Part shown: in pieces, positions 32,966 through 42,022 of the stretch | Position numbering within the stretch: position 1 is the stretch's first letter | How the letters are laid out: each line of letters starts with the position of its first letter | Assembly (NCBI GenBank): GCA_964654695.1 | Contig: CAZZKJ010000013.1 | Coordinates: forward strand, 1 to 51,455 | Reading direction: 5' to 3' | DNA: 51,455 nt | Origin: CAZZKJ01 sp964654695 | GTDB lineage: Bacteria > Krumholzibacteriota > Krumholzibacteriia > WVZY01 | Made by a program: the position numbers and the translations under genes | The notes under the pieces: generated by a model | Database searches by the model: none | The model's input: the letters and a program-made list of their open reading frames with translations, nothing else | Told to the model about the DNA's origin: nothing

Positions 32966-34090
32966 ATGATGAAAGCCCTCTTCTTCATAAGCGCGTGCGT
33001 GATCGTATATACATATGCCGTCTACCCGCTTGTAATCCTCTTATGGGGAACCTTCTTCCGCAAATTCGCATCAAAAAGCTACGGGCACTTGCCGCTTTCC
33101 GTAGTTTTGGCTGCCCGTAACGAGGAATCGAGAATTGAGGACAGGTTGGCCAATCTCCTCGGCCAGGAGTATCCGCCCGAACTTATCGAGATCATTGTCG
33201 TGTCGGACGGATCCACCGACCGAACACTGGACATTGCGAAAGAGTTCGGCGATCCCAGGATCAAAGTGATCGATATGCAGGTCCCTTCCGGTAAGGCCCT
33301 TGCCATAAATGCGGGTGTGGATGCCGCTTCGGGCGAAATTATCGTTTTTGCCGATGCGAGGCAGACCTTTTCCCGGAATGCTTTCGCCGAATTGATATCA
33401 ATGTTCAATGACGAGCACGTGGGAGCCGTCAGCGGAGAGCTGGTATTTTCCCGGGAAGGTTCAGGCGATGTTCGGGAAGGGGTCGGCTTATACTGGCAAT
33501 ACGAAAAGCTCATTAGACGCAAGGAAAGCGCGGCGGATTCGGTAGTTGGGGCCAGCGGATCGATCTACGCGGTAAGAAAAAAACTGTTCACCCATCTTCC
33601 CGCCGGAACGATACTGGATGATTTTTTGCTGCCAATGCGGATAGTTCTTCGGGGCTACAGGGTGCTGTTCGTGCGTTCAGCTAAGGCGTTCGACCGGGTG
33701 TCGTCCAGCGCATCACGGGAATTTTCCCGCAAGGTAAGGACTCTTGCGGGCAATTTCCAGGCTTTGAAGTTCGAGAAGGATCTTTTGAACCCGCGCAAGA
33801 ACAGACTTTTTTTTCAGTTCGTATCCCATAAGCTCGCGCGGCTGGTGGTGCCGTATTTCTGCCTGGGACTTTTTTGGAGCAGCCTGTTCCTGCAGGGATT
33901 CTTTTTCAGGTCCGCGCTGTTCCTTCAATTTATTTTTTACGGTTCGATCCTGATCAATTTTACGCCACTTGGAAAAAAGCCGGTCGGATCGATTGGAAGA
34001 ATAGCCTGGACGTTCGTGGTTATGAATGCAGCGGCCGTAGCCGGATTATGGATGTTTATCAGCGGCCGGGAAAAATCTGCCTGGAAATAA
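32966..34090 (+). CDS. Membrane GT2 glycosyltransferase
   Basis: This is an inverting GT-A glycosyltransferase of 374 residues. It has an N-terminal membrane segment (about 3-25), a GT2 domain with VVLAARNEESRIEDRL, IVVSDGSTD and FADARQTF (metal site), GASGSIYAV, and a C-terminal group of three or four membrane helices (about 280-370). Processive synthases such as chitin or cellulose synthase share this layout, but the QxxRW motif is not clear here. GGAGAG fixes the start at 32966. It likely extends or exports the polymer together with the deacetylase. Confidence 0.88.
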   Translation: MMKALFFISACVIVYTYAVYPLVILLWGTFFRKFASKSYGHLPLSVVLAARNEESRIEDRLANLLGQEYPPELIEIIVVSDGSTDRTLDIAKEFGDPRIKVIDMQVPSGKALAINAGVDAASGEIIVFADARQTFSRNAFAELISMFNDEHVGAVSGELVFSREGSGDVREGVGLYWQYEKLIRRKESAADSVVGASGSIYAVRKKLFTHLPAGTILDDFLLPMRIVLRGYRVLFVRSAKAFDRVSSSASREFSRKVRTLAGNFQALKFEKDLLNPRKNRLFFQFVSHKLARLVVPYFCLGLFWSSLFLQGFFFRSALFLQFIFYGSILINFTPLGKKPVGSIGRIAWTFVVMNAAAVAGLWMFISGREKSAWK

Positions 34091-34131
34091 AGCTTCATCA
34101 ATTGCAGGCCAGGCGGAGGAATGGGCCGCAA

Positions 34132-35646
34132 TCAGAGCCTCTGAAGCATACGCCGCGATGCCAGGGATTCGAGTATGCGCAGCGCCAGGTCGACCCCGAA
34201 CCCGGTGCCTCCTTTGGGCTTCCACGATACCGACCCGCTGTCGCTCCAGAACGTTCCCGCTATATCGATGTGAGCCCATGGTATATCGCCGGCGAACGAG
34301 CCGAGCAGAGCGGCCGCGCTGCTGGTCGAACCGTCCCTGCCCGAGAAATTTTTGTAATCCGCAATATCTCCCTTGACCCTTTCATAGAATTCATCATCCA
34401 GCGGCAGCTGCCAGAGCTTTTCGTGGACTGATTTGGCTTCGTTCAAAAGCATATTTATTAGAATTTGATTGTTGCCAAGCACACCCGCAATGGATTTGCC
34501 CAGTGCGATCACGCATGCACCTGTCAGGGTGGCAAAATCGATTATCGCTTTGGGTTTGTAACTTGCGGCGTAGGAAATAGCGTCCGATAAAATCAGCCGG
34601 CCTTCGGCATCAGTGGAAAGGACTTCTATGGTCTTGCCGCTGTGAGTTGAGATCACGTCTCCGGGCTTCAGGGCCCTTTGTCCCGGCATGTTTTCGACGC
34701 AGGGAATTATGCCCACCACCTGGGCGGGAATATTGAGCCTGGCGGCGGCCGCAACCGTGTTTATGACCACGGCTCCGCCCGCCATGTCGCCTTTCATTTC
34801 TTCCATATGTTCCCACGGTTTCAAGGAGATTCCGCCCGAATCGAACGTTACCCCCTTGCCGACCAGGCAGATTACCGGCAGACGCGGCCGGTGCCGGTTG
34901 TGATGCAGTACTATCAACTTGGGTTCCTCGACGCTTCCCTTTGAAACTGCCGCAATCGCCCCCATTTTTTGGCGCTTGATATCTCCTATGCCGAGGACTC
35001 TGCAGTGAACGTTGTGTTTTTTTGCCAGGGAACGGGCTTTCGCGGCCATTTTGGATGGAGTGAATTCGTTGCCGGGAGTATTTACCATATCCCGAACTTC
35101 CCCGGTGTGCTCTATAACAAGCAGCGTTTTTTGCGCTGTTTTCCTCAGGGATCTCTTATCCTTGGAAGTATAGATCACAAGCTCTTCGACAGATTTTTCT
35201 TTTTTACTATCGGATTTTCTTGAGAAAGCGTAGAGGGCGAGTGAAAATCCTTTTATAAAAAAAGTCAGAAATTCCGCCAGAGTCATTCTATCCGGAGTCC
35301 CCGTACACAGGATGTGGCAGGTTTCGAACCGGCTTTTTTTTGCAAGTTTCGCCGCGTTACCCGCGGCCTGCATGAATTTGCTGGTTGAGAAGGACGCTTT
35401 ATCGCCCAGGCCCATGAGGAGAAGGTTCTTGGGCGCGCCGTCCCGGCTTATGCCCAGCAGTAGGGTTTCGCCCATATCGGGAGTGAACATCATCTGTTTC
35501 AAATATTTATCGATCATGGAGGCGCAGAGGATGTCCAATTTTCGGAGCATGCCTCTGGAAACCGAAGTCCCTTTGAAAATTGGAACGATCAGCACATCCT
35601 CCTTGCCTGAAAACTCCGGTAAAGCAAAAGATACTTTCTTGATCAT
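34132..35646 (-). CDS. pepA: Leucyl aminopeptidase (M17)
   Basis: This is a cytosolic hexameric aminopeptidase of 504 residues. The active-site segments are CLVGKGVTFDSGGISLKP (Lys and metal Asp) and VLSTDAEGRLILSDA (metal Asp and Glu, catalytic Arg). The N-terminal domain is less conserved, as usual. In some bacteria PepA also acts as a DNA-binding architectural protein; nothing here points to that. A GGAG site precedes the ATG. Confidence 0.94.
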   Translation of the reverse strand: MIKKVSFALPEFSGKEDVLIVPIFKGTSVSRGMLRKLDILCASMIDKYLKQMMFTPDMGETLLLGISRDGAPKNLLLMGLGDKASFSTSKFMQAAGNAAKLAKKSRFETCHILCTGTPDRMTLAEFLTFFIKGFSLALYAFSRKSDSKKEKSVEELVIYTSKDKRSLRKTAQKTLLVIEHTGEVRDMVNTPGNEFTPSKMAAKARSLAKKHNVHCRVLGIGDIKRQKMGAIAAVSKGSVEEPKLIVLHHNRHRPRLPVICLVGKGVTFDSGGISLKPWEHMEEMKGDMAGGAVVINTVAAAARLNIPAQVVGIIPCVENMPGQRALKPGDVISTHSGKTIEVLSTDAEGRLILSDAISYAASYKPKAIIDFATLTGACVIALGKSIAGVLGNNQILINMLLNEAKSVHEKLWQLPLDDEFYERVKGDIADYKNFSGRDGSTSSAAALLGSFAGDIPWAHIDIAGTFWSDSGSVSWKPKGGTGFGVDLALRILESLASRRMLQRL

Positions 35647-35764
35647 GACATCTCCATGTGCGGCGCCTGGTATCGGTGGAAAGGATCCAACGATCGGAAA
35701 TAAACTGCCGCGGTTTTATTGAAGTGACGGGACGTCTGATGTCGGGCCGGGCGCTCTGCGGAAG

Positions 35765-35980
35765 TTATTGCGTAGCATCGATGCCGATTGCTCCCACCGG
35801 GCACGCCCTGATGCATATCGCGCAATTATTACACAACGCTTCTATTATCTCAAGTTCTAAACCTCGAAGATGAAGCGCCTGTGTGGGGCAAACAGGAGGG
35901 CAGGCCGCGCAGCACAGGCATTTATCCTTTTTTATGACGAGAAGGTGTTCTTCTACCATAATAACGTTTTCGCCTTCCAT
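35765..35980 (-). CDS. Two-cluster 4Fe-4S ferredoxin-like protein
   Basis: This is a protein of 71 residues with two complete 4Fe-4S motifs: CLCCAACPPVCP and CNNCAICIRACP. It overlaps the end of the upstream flavoprotein gene by 28 bases. The pair of a ferredoxin and a geranylgeranyl-reductase-type enzyme is a known association in archaea and some bacteria, where the ferredoxin supplies electrons. The start may also be the second ATG at 35959. Confidence 0.88.
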   Translation of the reverse strand: MEGENVIMVEEHLLVIKKDKCLCCAACPPVCPTQALHLRGLELEIIEALCNNCAICIRACPVGAIGIDATQ

Positions 35981-37152
35981 AAAAGCCCGGGAGTGGAAAT
36001 AAATGCTCTTCGGAAAAACCCGGCATAATCTGCAATATGCAGAGAGCCCTCCGGAAGACTTACATCGAGAGCGTTGATTACAGCATCCATCTCCTTGTCG
36101 TTGAGAGATATGAAGAATTTTCTAAGTGATGCGAATCTCGCCAGAGTTTTTCCGTTTCGTTCGTGCCAGGAGTCATCGAAGCGGCCCAGCGACCTGCGGG
36201 AGACGTCTCTACTACGCAGGGCGTTTATTATAATGGAAGCGGCTTCTTCGGCGCTTTCCAGAGCATTCATAATACCGCCGCCGGAAAAAGGGTTGTTGTG
36301 TCCGGCGGCTTCTCCGATCAGCATAACACCGTCGCCCGTGATCGTTTTCAGCGGTTTCAAACCTGACGTGGCTCCCGCAATAACCTTGACAGCATGCGCT
36401 TTCGGGAAATGAGCCAGAACAAAATCATCCAGCCTTTCACGGGCGGTCTTTTTGCCGGGCGCTCGGGAAATGATCCCCACTCCGACGTTGGCCATGCCGT
36501 TTCCCTTCGGAAACACCCAGGCGTATCCGCCGGGAGCGGTATTATTGCCTGCGAAAATCCAGACGGAATCTTCGGGGAACATTTCTCCCTGCATGACATA
36601 TTCGCAGCAGGAATGAATCTGCTCGGGACGAAGACACGGTTTTATTCCGGCTTTTCTTCCGACGAAAGATTCAATTCCGTCCGCTCCAACGGTCACCGAG
36701 GCTTCGATTTCTGCGGTTTCACCCGAGTTGAGAAACCTTACTCGTGCCCCTTTTATCGCGCCGCCGCCATGCAGCAGATCCGTAAGTTCGCAGGAAGTTA
36801 TGATATCGGCGCCCCTGGATGCGGCTGCGGAAGCAAGAGATTGATCGAATATGTCACGCTTTAAAACCACACCCACCCCCGGAAGCTTGCGTTCCAGCAC
36901 CTTACCTCCGGGACCTACCAGCCTCGCGCCGTTTATATCCGCGGAAATCCATTTTTCATCAACATCGACGAAACGGGACAGTTCTTCACGGCTCCCTGCG
37001 GCTTCGCCGCACCGAACGGGAACGCCAACTGACGGCCGCTTTTCACAAACTGTGACGCCGATGTCTTCGCGGGCCAGCAGCGAAGCGAGCATGCCTCCCG
37101 CTATTCCGCATCCGGATATGAGCACATCGGTTTTAAATTTATTTTGCGGCAT
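35953..37152 (-). CDS. Geranylgeranyl-reductase-family FAD oxidoreductase
   Basis: This is a flavoprotein of about 399 residues. It has the Rossmann site DVLISGCGIAGGMLASLL, VPVRCGEAAG, KRDIFDQSLA, a conserved VGADGIESFVGR and GEAAGHNNPFSGGGIMNAL near the end, the layout of prenyl-reductase and digeranylgeranylglycerophospholipid-reductase proteins. Members hydrogenate isoprenoid double bonds; bacterial substrates include quinone side chains or membrane lipids. The ferredoxin encoded next is the likely electron donor. ATG 37152 is chosen; a longer frame upstream lacks similarity and runs into the beta-barrel gene. Confidence 0.87.
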   Translation of the reverse strand: MPQNKFKTDVLISGCGIAGGMLASLLAREDIGVTVCEKRPSVGVPVRCGEAAGSREELSRFVDVDEKWISADINGARLVGPGGKVLERKLPGVGVVLKRDIFDQSLASAAASRGADIITSCELTDLLHGGGAIKGARVRFLNSGETAEIEASVTVGADGIESFVGRKAGIKPCLRPEQIHSCCEYVMQGEMFPEDSVWIFAGNNTAPGGYAWVFPKGNGMANVGVGIISRAPGKKTARERLDDFVLAHFPKAHAVKVIAGATSGLKPLKTITGDGVMLIGEAAGHNNPFSGGGIMNALESAEEAASIIINALRSRDVSRRSLGRFDDSWHERNGKTLARFASLRKFFISLNDKEMDAVINALDVSLPEGSLHIADYAGFFRRAFISTPGLLWKAKTLLW

Positions 37153-37177
37153 TGAATCCGGGAGAAATCGGTCTCTA

Positions 37178-37978
37178 TCAAAAAGCTTTAACGACACCGA
37201 AATCAATGACGAAGCCGGTATATTTAACAGTGAAGTTTATATCTCTCAATCCCCCGCCCAGTGTATTTACCTTCAGCGGGAACCTGCTTTGGGCTATATG
37301 GTACCGCGCTTCCGCCGTGAATGCGAAAGTGTTGGTGACGTAATAGAGGGCACCCAGTATTCCCTGTATGCCGGCTTCAAAACTCCATTCGGTTTTGTCG
37401 GCTATCTGGTGTGAATAATCGGACAGGGAATCTGCCGGCGCCCATTTATCCACAGCGCTTTCCTTGTAAACGGCATGGGGTATCCATGTGCTGAAGCCTC
37501 CGCCTATGTATGGCTGAAACTCGCTGACGGCAGCGTTTGAAAAATAATAAATAGCATCTCCGGCTATGGATAAAAGATCGATGTTGAAAGTTCTTTCGAA
37601 ATCCCTGATGGGAAGGGGAGGAGCCTGGTTTTGAGGAACATACTGGCCGTGGCTCTTGGAACGCAAAAGGGCGATCGATGAGGCGGCGCGAACGCCGAAG
37701 TTTGGATGGAGCTTTAGCGTGTAGGCTCCATCGATAATTACGGAGTTCGCAAAATCATCAGTGAAGGATTGAATACTCGGGTTTGCGCTCTTGCTGCCTA
37801 TATAATCGTACATATTCTCATTCGTAGCGCCTTCCAGGAAACCTATTCTAAGAGAAAAAGATCTTTTTGGAATAGGACCGTAATATTTTTGCGGTTTGAG
37901 AATCGGTCCTCCGAGAGCGCCGCCTGTTGTAAATGCAAGGATGACTACCGAGCTGATAATCGTCTTCCCAGCTTTCAT
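37178..37978 (-). CDS. Outer-membrane beta-barrel protein, unknown role
   Basis: This is an exported protein of 266 residues. It has a signal peptide (MKAGKTIISSVVILAFTTGG), alternating aromatic/polar strands such as FSLRIGFLEG and FQPYIGGGFSTW, and a terminal Phe (VVKAF) typical of outer-membrane barrels. It resembles OmpW/OmpA-type small barrels only in outline. AAGGAG fixes the start. It may be the first gene of the unit with the flavoprotein and ferredoxin. The gap 37979-38247 holds the promoter listed next. Confidence 0.75.
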   Translation of the reverse strand: MKAGKTIISSVVILAFTTGGALGGPILKPQKYYGPIPKRSFSLRIGFLEGATNENMYDYIGSKSANPSIQSFTDDFANSVIIDGAYTLKLHPNFGVRAASSIALLRSKSHGQYVPQNQAPPLPIRDFERTFNIDLLSIAGDAIYYFSNAAVSEFQPYIGGGFSTWIPHAVYKESAVDKWAPADSLSDYSHQIADKTEWSFEAGIQGILGALYYVTNTFAFTAEARYHIAQSRFPLKVNTLGGGLRDINFTVKYTGFVIDFGVVKAF

Positions 37979-38187
37979 TCTATTCTCCTTTTAATGGAGC
38001 TATTATCAACTGCTGCATCATAACCCCATGAGCATAAGATTAAAACATTTCTTTTTTCAGATGATAAAAAACGGTGGGGGTCCAATAACTATAAGATGCC
38101 AGTTTTCCCTGATTTTCACAAGCAATTCCTGCGCCCCGATTGACACGGAGCCGGTTATTACACTAATTTATAACAGTGCCTTATGGC

Positions 38188-38216
38188 TTGACATAACGCA
38201 TTTTCGCTGATAAAGT
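38188..38216 (+). promoter_or_regulatory. Promoter of the phosphatase-led operon
   Basis: TTGACA (38188-38193), a 17-bp spacer and TAAAGT (38211-38216) lie about 30 bases before the TTG start of the phosphatase gene. It would lead a long plus-strand run of housekeeping genes. Confidence 0.6.
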
Positions 38217-38247
38217 TTGAATCGAATCGCAGGGAAGGATAACCGGC

Positions 38248-38718
38248 TTGAAGAAATTAATATTTGTTTGTTCCGGCAACACCTGCCGCAGCCCGCTTGC
38301 GGGAGGAATTGCGAAGCAGATATTTCCTGATAAGTTGCTCCAAACCATACAAATCTCGTCTGCAGGCACATCGGCCGTAAACGGTTTGGGAGCATCTGAA
38401 TTGGCGATCGAGACAGCCCGTAAAAACGGGATAGATATCACCGGCCACAAGACCCGCTTGTTAACCCGGTCCCTCATACTCGGAGCGGATATGATCGTGG
38501 CGATGACGGAACAGCACCGGTTTGCGGTCGGGGCGCTGGAGCCCTCGGCATCCGCATACACTTATATTGCGGGAGAATTCCTGAATGTGGACGGCGGCGA
38601 AATAGACGATCCGATCGGATGCGGCAGGGATGCCTACGAGCGGACGTTCAATCGTCTTAAGGAATGCATTTTGTCTCTAAGCGAACGCCTGGAGAACTTT
38701 GATGGATGGAAACAATGA
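38248..38718 (+). CDS. Low-molecular-weight protein phosphatase, YwlE-like, TTG start
   Basis: This is a phosphatase of 156 residues. The phosphate loop is CSGNTCRS (Cys8-x5-Arg14), and the general acid is in DDPIG. The Thr in the loop, where tyrosine phosphatases usually have Ile or Leu, is the residue reported to favour phospho-arginine in YwlE. This enzyme may therefore be a protein-arginine phosphatase. The start is TTG 38248, with AAGGAT upstream. In Firmicutes ywlE also lies by rpiB and glyA, which matches this neighbourhood. A phospho-Tyr role remains possible. Confidence 0.85.
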   Translation: MKKLIFVCSGNTCRSPLAGGIAKQIFPDKLLQTIQISSAGTSAVNGLGASELAIETARKNGIDITGHKTRLLTRSLILGADMIVAMTEQHRFAVGALEPSASAYTYIAGEFLNVDGGEIDDPIGCGRDAYERTFNRLKECILSLSERLENFDGWKQ

Positions 38719-38743
38719 TTCCAAACTAAAGGGAAGGTGAGCG

Positions 38744-39670
38744 ATGGCGTTGGAAAAAACCAGAAAAATATGGATGGACGGCAAAATGGTTGATTGGGAT
38801 GACGCGCAAATTCATGTTTGCTCCCATGTTATTCATTATGGATCATCCGTGTTCGAAGGAATGCGTTGCTATAAAACTCCTGAAGGAGCTGCGGCATTCA
38901 GAATAGAACCGCACGTGGAAAGGCTTTTCAATTCCGCCAAGATTTACCGTATGGATGTTTCTTATTCCATGGATGATTTTAGCGGCGCGATTCTGGAAAC
39001 CATTCGTAGGAACGAATTAGAAGAATGTTATATCAGGCCGGTGATATACAGAGGCTACAGCGAATTGGGAGTGAATCCGTTTCCCAACCCTGTAAATGCT
39101 TTTATCGCCGTTTGGAAATGGGGAAAGTATCTTGGTGCGGAAGCTCTTGAAAACGGGGTTGATGTGTGCGTTTCCTCCTGGAACCGTATCGGGCCGAATA
39201 CGCTTCCCGCGCTGGCCAAAAGCGGAGCCAATTATATGAATTCGCAGCTGATTAAAATGGAAGCGATAAAAAATGGTTATACCGAAGGCATAGCCCTGGA
39301 TGTAGCCGGATATGTCAGCGAAGGCAGCGGGGAGAATCTTTTTATAGTCCGCGATGGCGTTTTGATTACGCCGCCGCTTGGAGCTTCGGTTCTGCCCGGG
39401 ATAACGCGCGATTGTGTTATAAAACTCGCCGGGGATTTGGGGATCGATGTTTTGGAACAGGCTATTCCTCGGGAGGCCCTCTATATAGCCGATGAAGTGT
39501 TTTTCACCGGAAGCGCTGCGGAGATTACACCTATTAGGAGCGTAGACAAGGTTGCTATAGGGAAAGGCAGGCGAGGCCCGGTGACGCGTCAGCTCCAGGA
39601 GAGGTTTTTTGGTATCTTGTCCTGCGAAGTTGAAGATAAGCGCGGCTGGTTAAGATATGTATATTCCTGA
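38744..39670 (+). CDS. ilvE: Branched-chain amino acid aminotransferase
   Basis: This is a PLP fold-type IV transaminase of 308 residues for the last step of Leu, Ile and Val synthesis and their first breakdown step. Motifs: IHYGSSVFEGMRCY, the PLP-Lys segment NYMNSQLIKMEAIKNGYTEG, and ITRDCVIKLA. Near the end FFTGSAAEITPI matches the family. AAGGTGA precedes the ATG. Confidence 0.94.
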   Translation: MALEKTRKIWMDGKMVDWDDAQIHVCSHVIHYGSSVFEGMRCYKTPEGAAAFRIEPHVERLFNSAKIYRMDVSYSMDDFSGAILETIRRNELEECYIRPVIYRGYSELGVNPFPNPVNAFIAVWKWGKYLGAEALENGVDVCVSSWNRIGPNTLPALAKSGANYMNSQLIKMEAIKNGYTEGIALDVAGYVSEGSGENLFIVRDGVLITPPLGASVLPGITRDCVIKLAGDLGIDVLEQAIPREALYIADEVFFTGSAAEITPIRSVDKVAIGKGRRGPVTRQLQERFFGILSCEVEDKRGWLRYVYS

Positions 39671-39721
39671 AGCGCTCACACCGGTAAAAGGCCTGCCGAT
39701 CCAGTTTCAGCGGCATGAAAA

Positions 39722-40174
39722 ATGAAAATAGCTATCGGCTCCGATCATAACGGTACTGCTTTCAAAGCCCTGCTCAAGAGACATTTATCCTCTCTGGGAC
39801 ACGAGTCTTTAGACGTCGGCCCAGATGTCGGCGAAAAAGTCGATTATCCCGATTATGCGTTTTTGGCTGCGGAAATGGTCGCGGACGGCAAAGCCGACTA
39901 TGCCATCCTTATTTGCGGATCCGGTATAGGTATGTGTATGGCGGCCAATAAAGTCGAAGGAATCCGGGCCGCTTTGTGCATGAATGCTGACGCGGCAAGG
40001 CTGTCCCGGGCGCACAACGATGCCAACGTCCTGACGATCGCGGGCTGGCAGACGGAGCAGGATGATATTTTACAAATCGTGGATAATTTTCTTGCGGCAT
40101 CATTTGAGGGCGGACGGCATGCCAGAAGAATCAAAAAGATAATGGATTATGAAAAAGCACGAAGGAAAAGGTAA
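39722..40174 (+). CDS. rpiB: Ribose-5-phosphate isomerase B
   Basis: This isomerase interconverts ribose 5-phosphate and ribulose 5-phosphate. It has 150 residues. Motifs: IGSDHNGTAFKALLKRHL, LICGSGIGMCMAANKVEGIRAAL (with the active-site Cys) and SRAHNDANVLTIAG. It is 5 bases upstream of glyA and translated with it. Confidence 0.95.
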   Translation: MKIAIGSDHNGTAFKALLKRHLSSLGHESLDVGPDVGEKVDYPDYAFLAAEMVADGKADYAILICGSGIGMCMAANKVEGIRAALCMNADAARLSRAHNDANVLTIAGWQTEQDDILQIVDNFLAASFEGGRHARRIKKIMDYEKARRKR

Positions 40175-40179
40175 AACGG

Positions 40180-41445
40180 ATGTCCAATGAATTCGATATG
40201 CTCAAAGAAATTGATCCGGAAGTTGCCGCAGCGCTGACGAACGAAGCTGCGCGCGAGCACGGACAGCTGGAAATGATCGCATCGGAGAATTTCGTCAGTC
40301 CGGCGGTGCTGTCGGCTATGGGGTCGGTGATGACGAATAAATACGCCGAAGGATATCCTGGAAAAAGGTATTATGGGGGATGTGCGGAAGTGGACAAGGT
40401 CGAAGTCCTGGCCGTCGAGCGGGCGAAGAAACTGTTCGGAGCGGAACACGCTAATGCGCAGCCTCACTCGGGAAGCCAGGCGAACATGACTGCTTATTTC
40501 TCGTTTCTGTCTCCCGGGGACAAGATAATGGGGATGAGCCTGTCTCACGGTGGACACTTGACCCACGGCCACCCGGTGAATTTCTCGGGGATATTTTTTG
40601 ACGTTGTTTCATACACTGTAGATCCTGCGACCAGGACTCTCAATTACGATTCCCTTGAAGCTGATGTTGAAAGAGAACGTCCCAAGCTCCTGGTAGCGGG
40701 CGCCAGCGCATACCCGCGTATTATTGATTTCAAGAAGCTGAGAAAAATATGTGATAAGGTTTCATGCATTCTTATGGTGGATATGGCGCATATAGCCGGC
40801 CTGGTCGCGGCCGGAATTCATCCCAGCCCCGTGCCCTTCGCTGATATAGTAACTACTACCACGCACAAAACCCTGCGGGGTCCAAGGGGGGGATTGATAC
40901 TCTGCCCGGAAGAGCATCGGGAGAAAGTAGACAAGATGAACTTCCCGGGAATCCAGGGCGGGCCTTTCATGCACATAATTGCCGCAAAAGCCGTATGCCT
41001 CAAAGAAGCGATGAGCGAAGAATTCCGCGATTATCAAAAGCAGGTGGTCACAAACGCCCAGACCCTGGCGAGAGTTTTTGGAGATAATGGCTTCGATGTA
41101 GTGTCCGGAGGCACTGATACTCATCTTTTGCTTCTCGATTTGAGCTCAAAGAATCTTACCGGGAAAAAAGCGGAAAAAGCGCTCGAGCGCGCCGGAATAA
41201 CGGTAAATAAAAATACTGTTCCTTTTGACAAGAAAAGTCCTTTTGTAACCAGCGGCATCAGGATAGGTACCCCAGCACTCACGACCAGGGGAATGAAAGA
41301 GCCCGAAATGGAATTGATCGCCTCTATGATAAGCCGCGTGCTTGTTTCTATAGATGACGAGGGAATCATAGAAGATGTCCGCAAAGAAACCACGGAACTT
41401 TGCGAAGCCTTCCCGATATACAACGGCTATAGAAGCCGGTCATGA
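40180..41445 (+). CDS. glyA: Serine hydroxymethyltransferase
   Basis: This PLP enzyme makes glycine and methylene-tetrahydrofolate from serine. It has 421 residues, full length. Motifs: IASENFVSPAVL, YAEGYPGKRYYGGCAEVD, PHSGSQAN, and the PLP-lysine segment TTTTHKTLRGPRGGL. It follows rpiB closely and precedes nrdR. Confidence 0.97.
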   Translation: MSNEFDMLKEIDPEVAAALTNEAAREHGQLEMIASENFVSPAVLSAMGSVMTNKYAEGYPGKRYYGGCAEVDKVEVLAVERAKKLFGAEHANAQPHSGSQANMTAYFSFLSPGDKIMGMSLSHGGHLTHGHPVNFSGIFFDVVSYTVDPATRTLNYDSLEADVERERPKLLVAGASAYPRIIDFKKLRKICDKVSCILMVDMAHIAGLVAAGIHPSPVPFADIVTTTTHKTLRGPRGGLILCPEEHREKVDKMNFPGIQGGPFMHIIAAKAVCLKEAMSEEFRDYQKQVVTNAQTLARVFGDNGFDVVSGGTDTHLLLLDLSSKNLTGKKAEKALERAGITVNKNTVPFDKKSPFVTSGIRIGTPALTTRGMKEPEMELIASMISRVLVSIDDEGIIEDVRKETTELCEAFPIYNGYRSRS

Positions 41446-41475
41446 TGGAAGGATCTGCAAAAGGAGCAGCCGCAA

Positions 41476-41973
41476 ATGAAATGCCCCAACTGCGGTTACC
41501 AGGAAGATAAAGTCGTCGATTCGAGAACCACCAAGGAAGGCAAAGCCATAAGGAGGAGGCGCGAGTGCCTACAGTGCGAGCGCCGGTTTACTACATACGA
41601 ATATATCGAACGGGCCCCGCTCATGGTTGTCAAGAAGGACGGCGAGCGGCAGCCTTACGACCGGGAAAAGCTGCTTATGGGACTTTTCAGAGCTTGCGAA
41701 AAAAGACCGGTTTCGCGCGAAAAACTGGAAAAGCTCGTGGATGAAGTTGAAAGCACAGCTTTCGGTAAGTTCCGGAATGAGATCAAATCGAGCGAGCTGG
41801 GCAACCACGTGATTGACCGGCTCCAGACAATCGATGAAGTCGCTTACGTTCGCTTCGCATCCGTTTACCGCCAGTTCAAGGATGTCGGCCAGTTCATGAG
41901 CGAGCTCAAGGAGCTTCTTGCAAAGACTGAAGAGGCCGGGAAAAAGAAAAGCAAGAAAAGAATCACCGACTAG
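41476..41973 (+). CDS. nrdR: NrdR ribonucleotide reductase repressor
   Basis: This transcriptional repressor senses dATP/ATP and shuts off nrd operons. It has 165 residues. An N-terminal zinc ribbon (CPNCGYQEDKV then CLQCERRF) is followed by an ATP-cone (about 48-138). A Lys-rich tail (KKKSKKR) makes it slightly longer than usual. The SD AAAGGAGC precedes the ATG. The glyA-nrdR order is common in bacteria. Confidence 0.96.
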   Translation: MKCPNCGYQEDKVVDSRTTKEGKAIRRRRECLQCERRFTTYEYIERAPLMVVKKDGERQPYDREKLLMGLFRACEKRPVSREKLEKLVDEVESTAFGKFRNEIKSSELGNHVIDRLQTIDEVAYVRFASVYRQFKDVGQFMSELKELLAKTEEAGKKKSKKRITD

Positions 41974-42022
41974 CCCGAAGTGGTTCTATAATTCATCGGA
42001 CACTTTTCGATTGGGAAGAATA

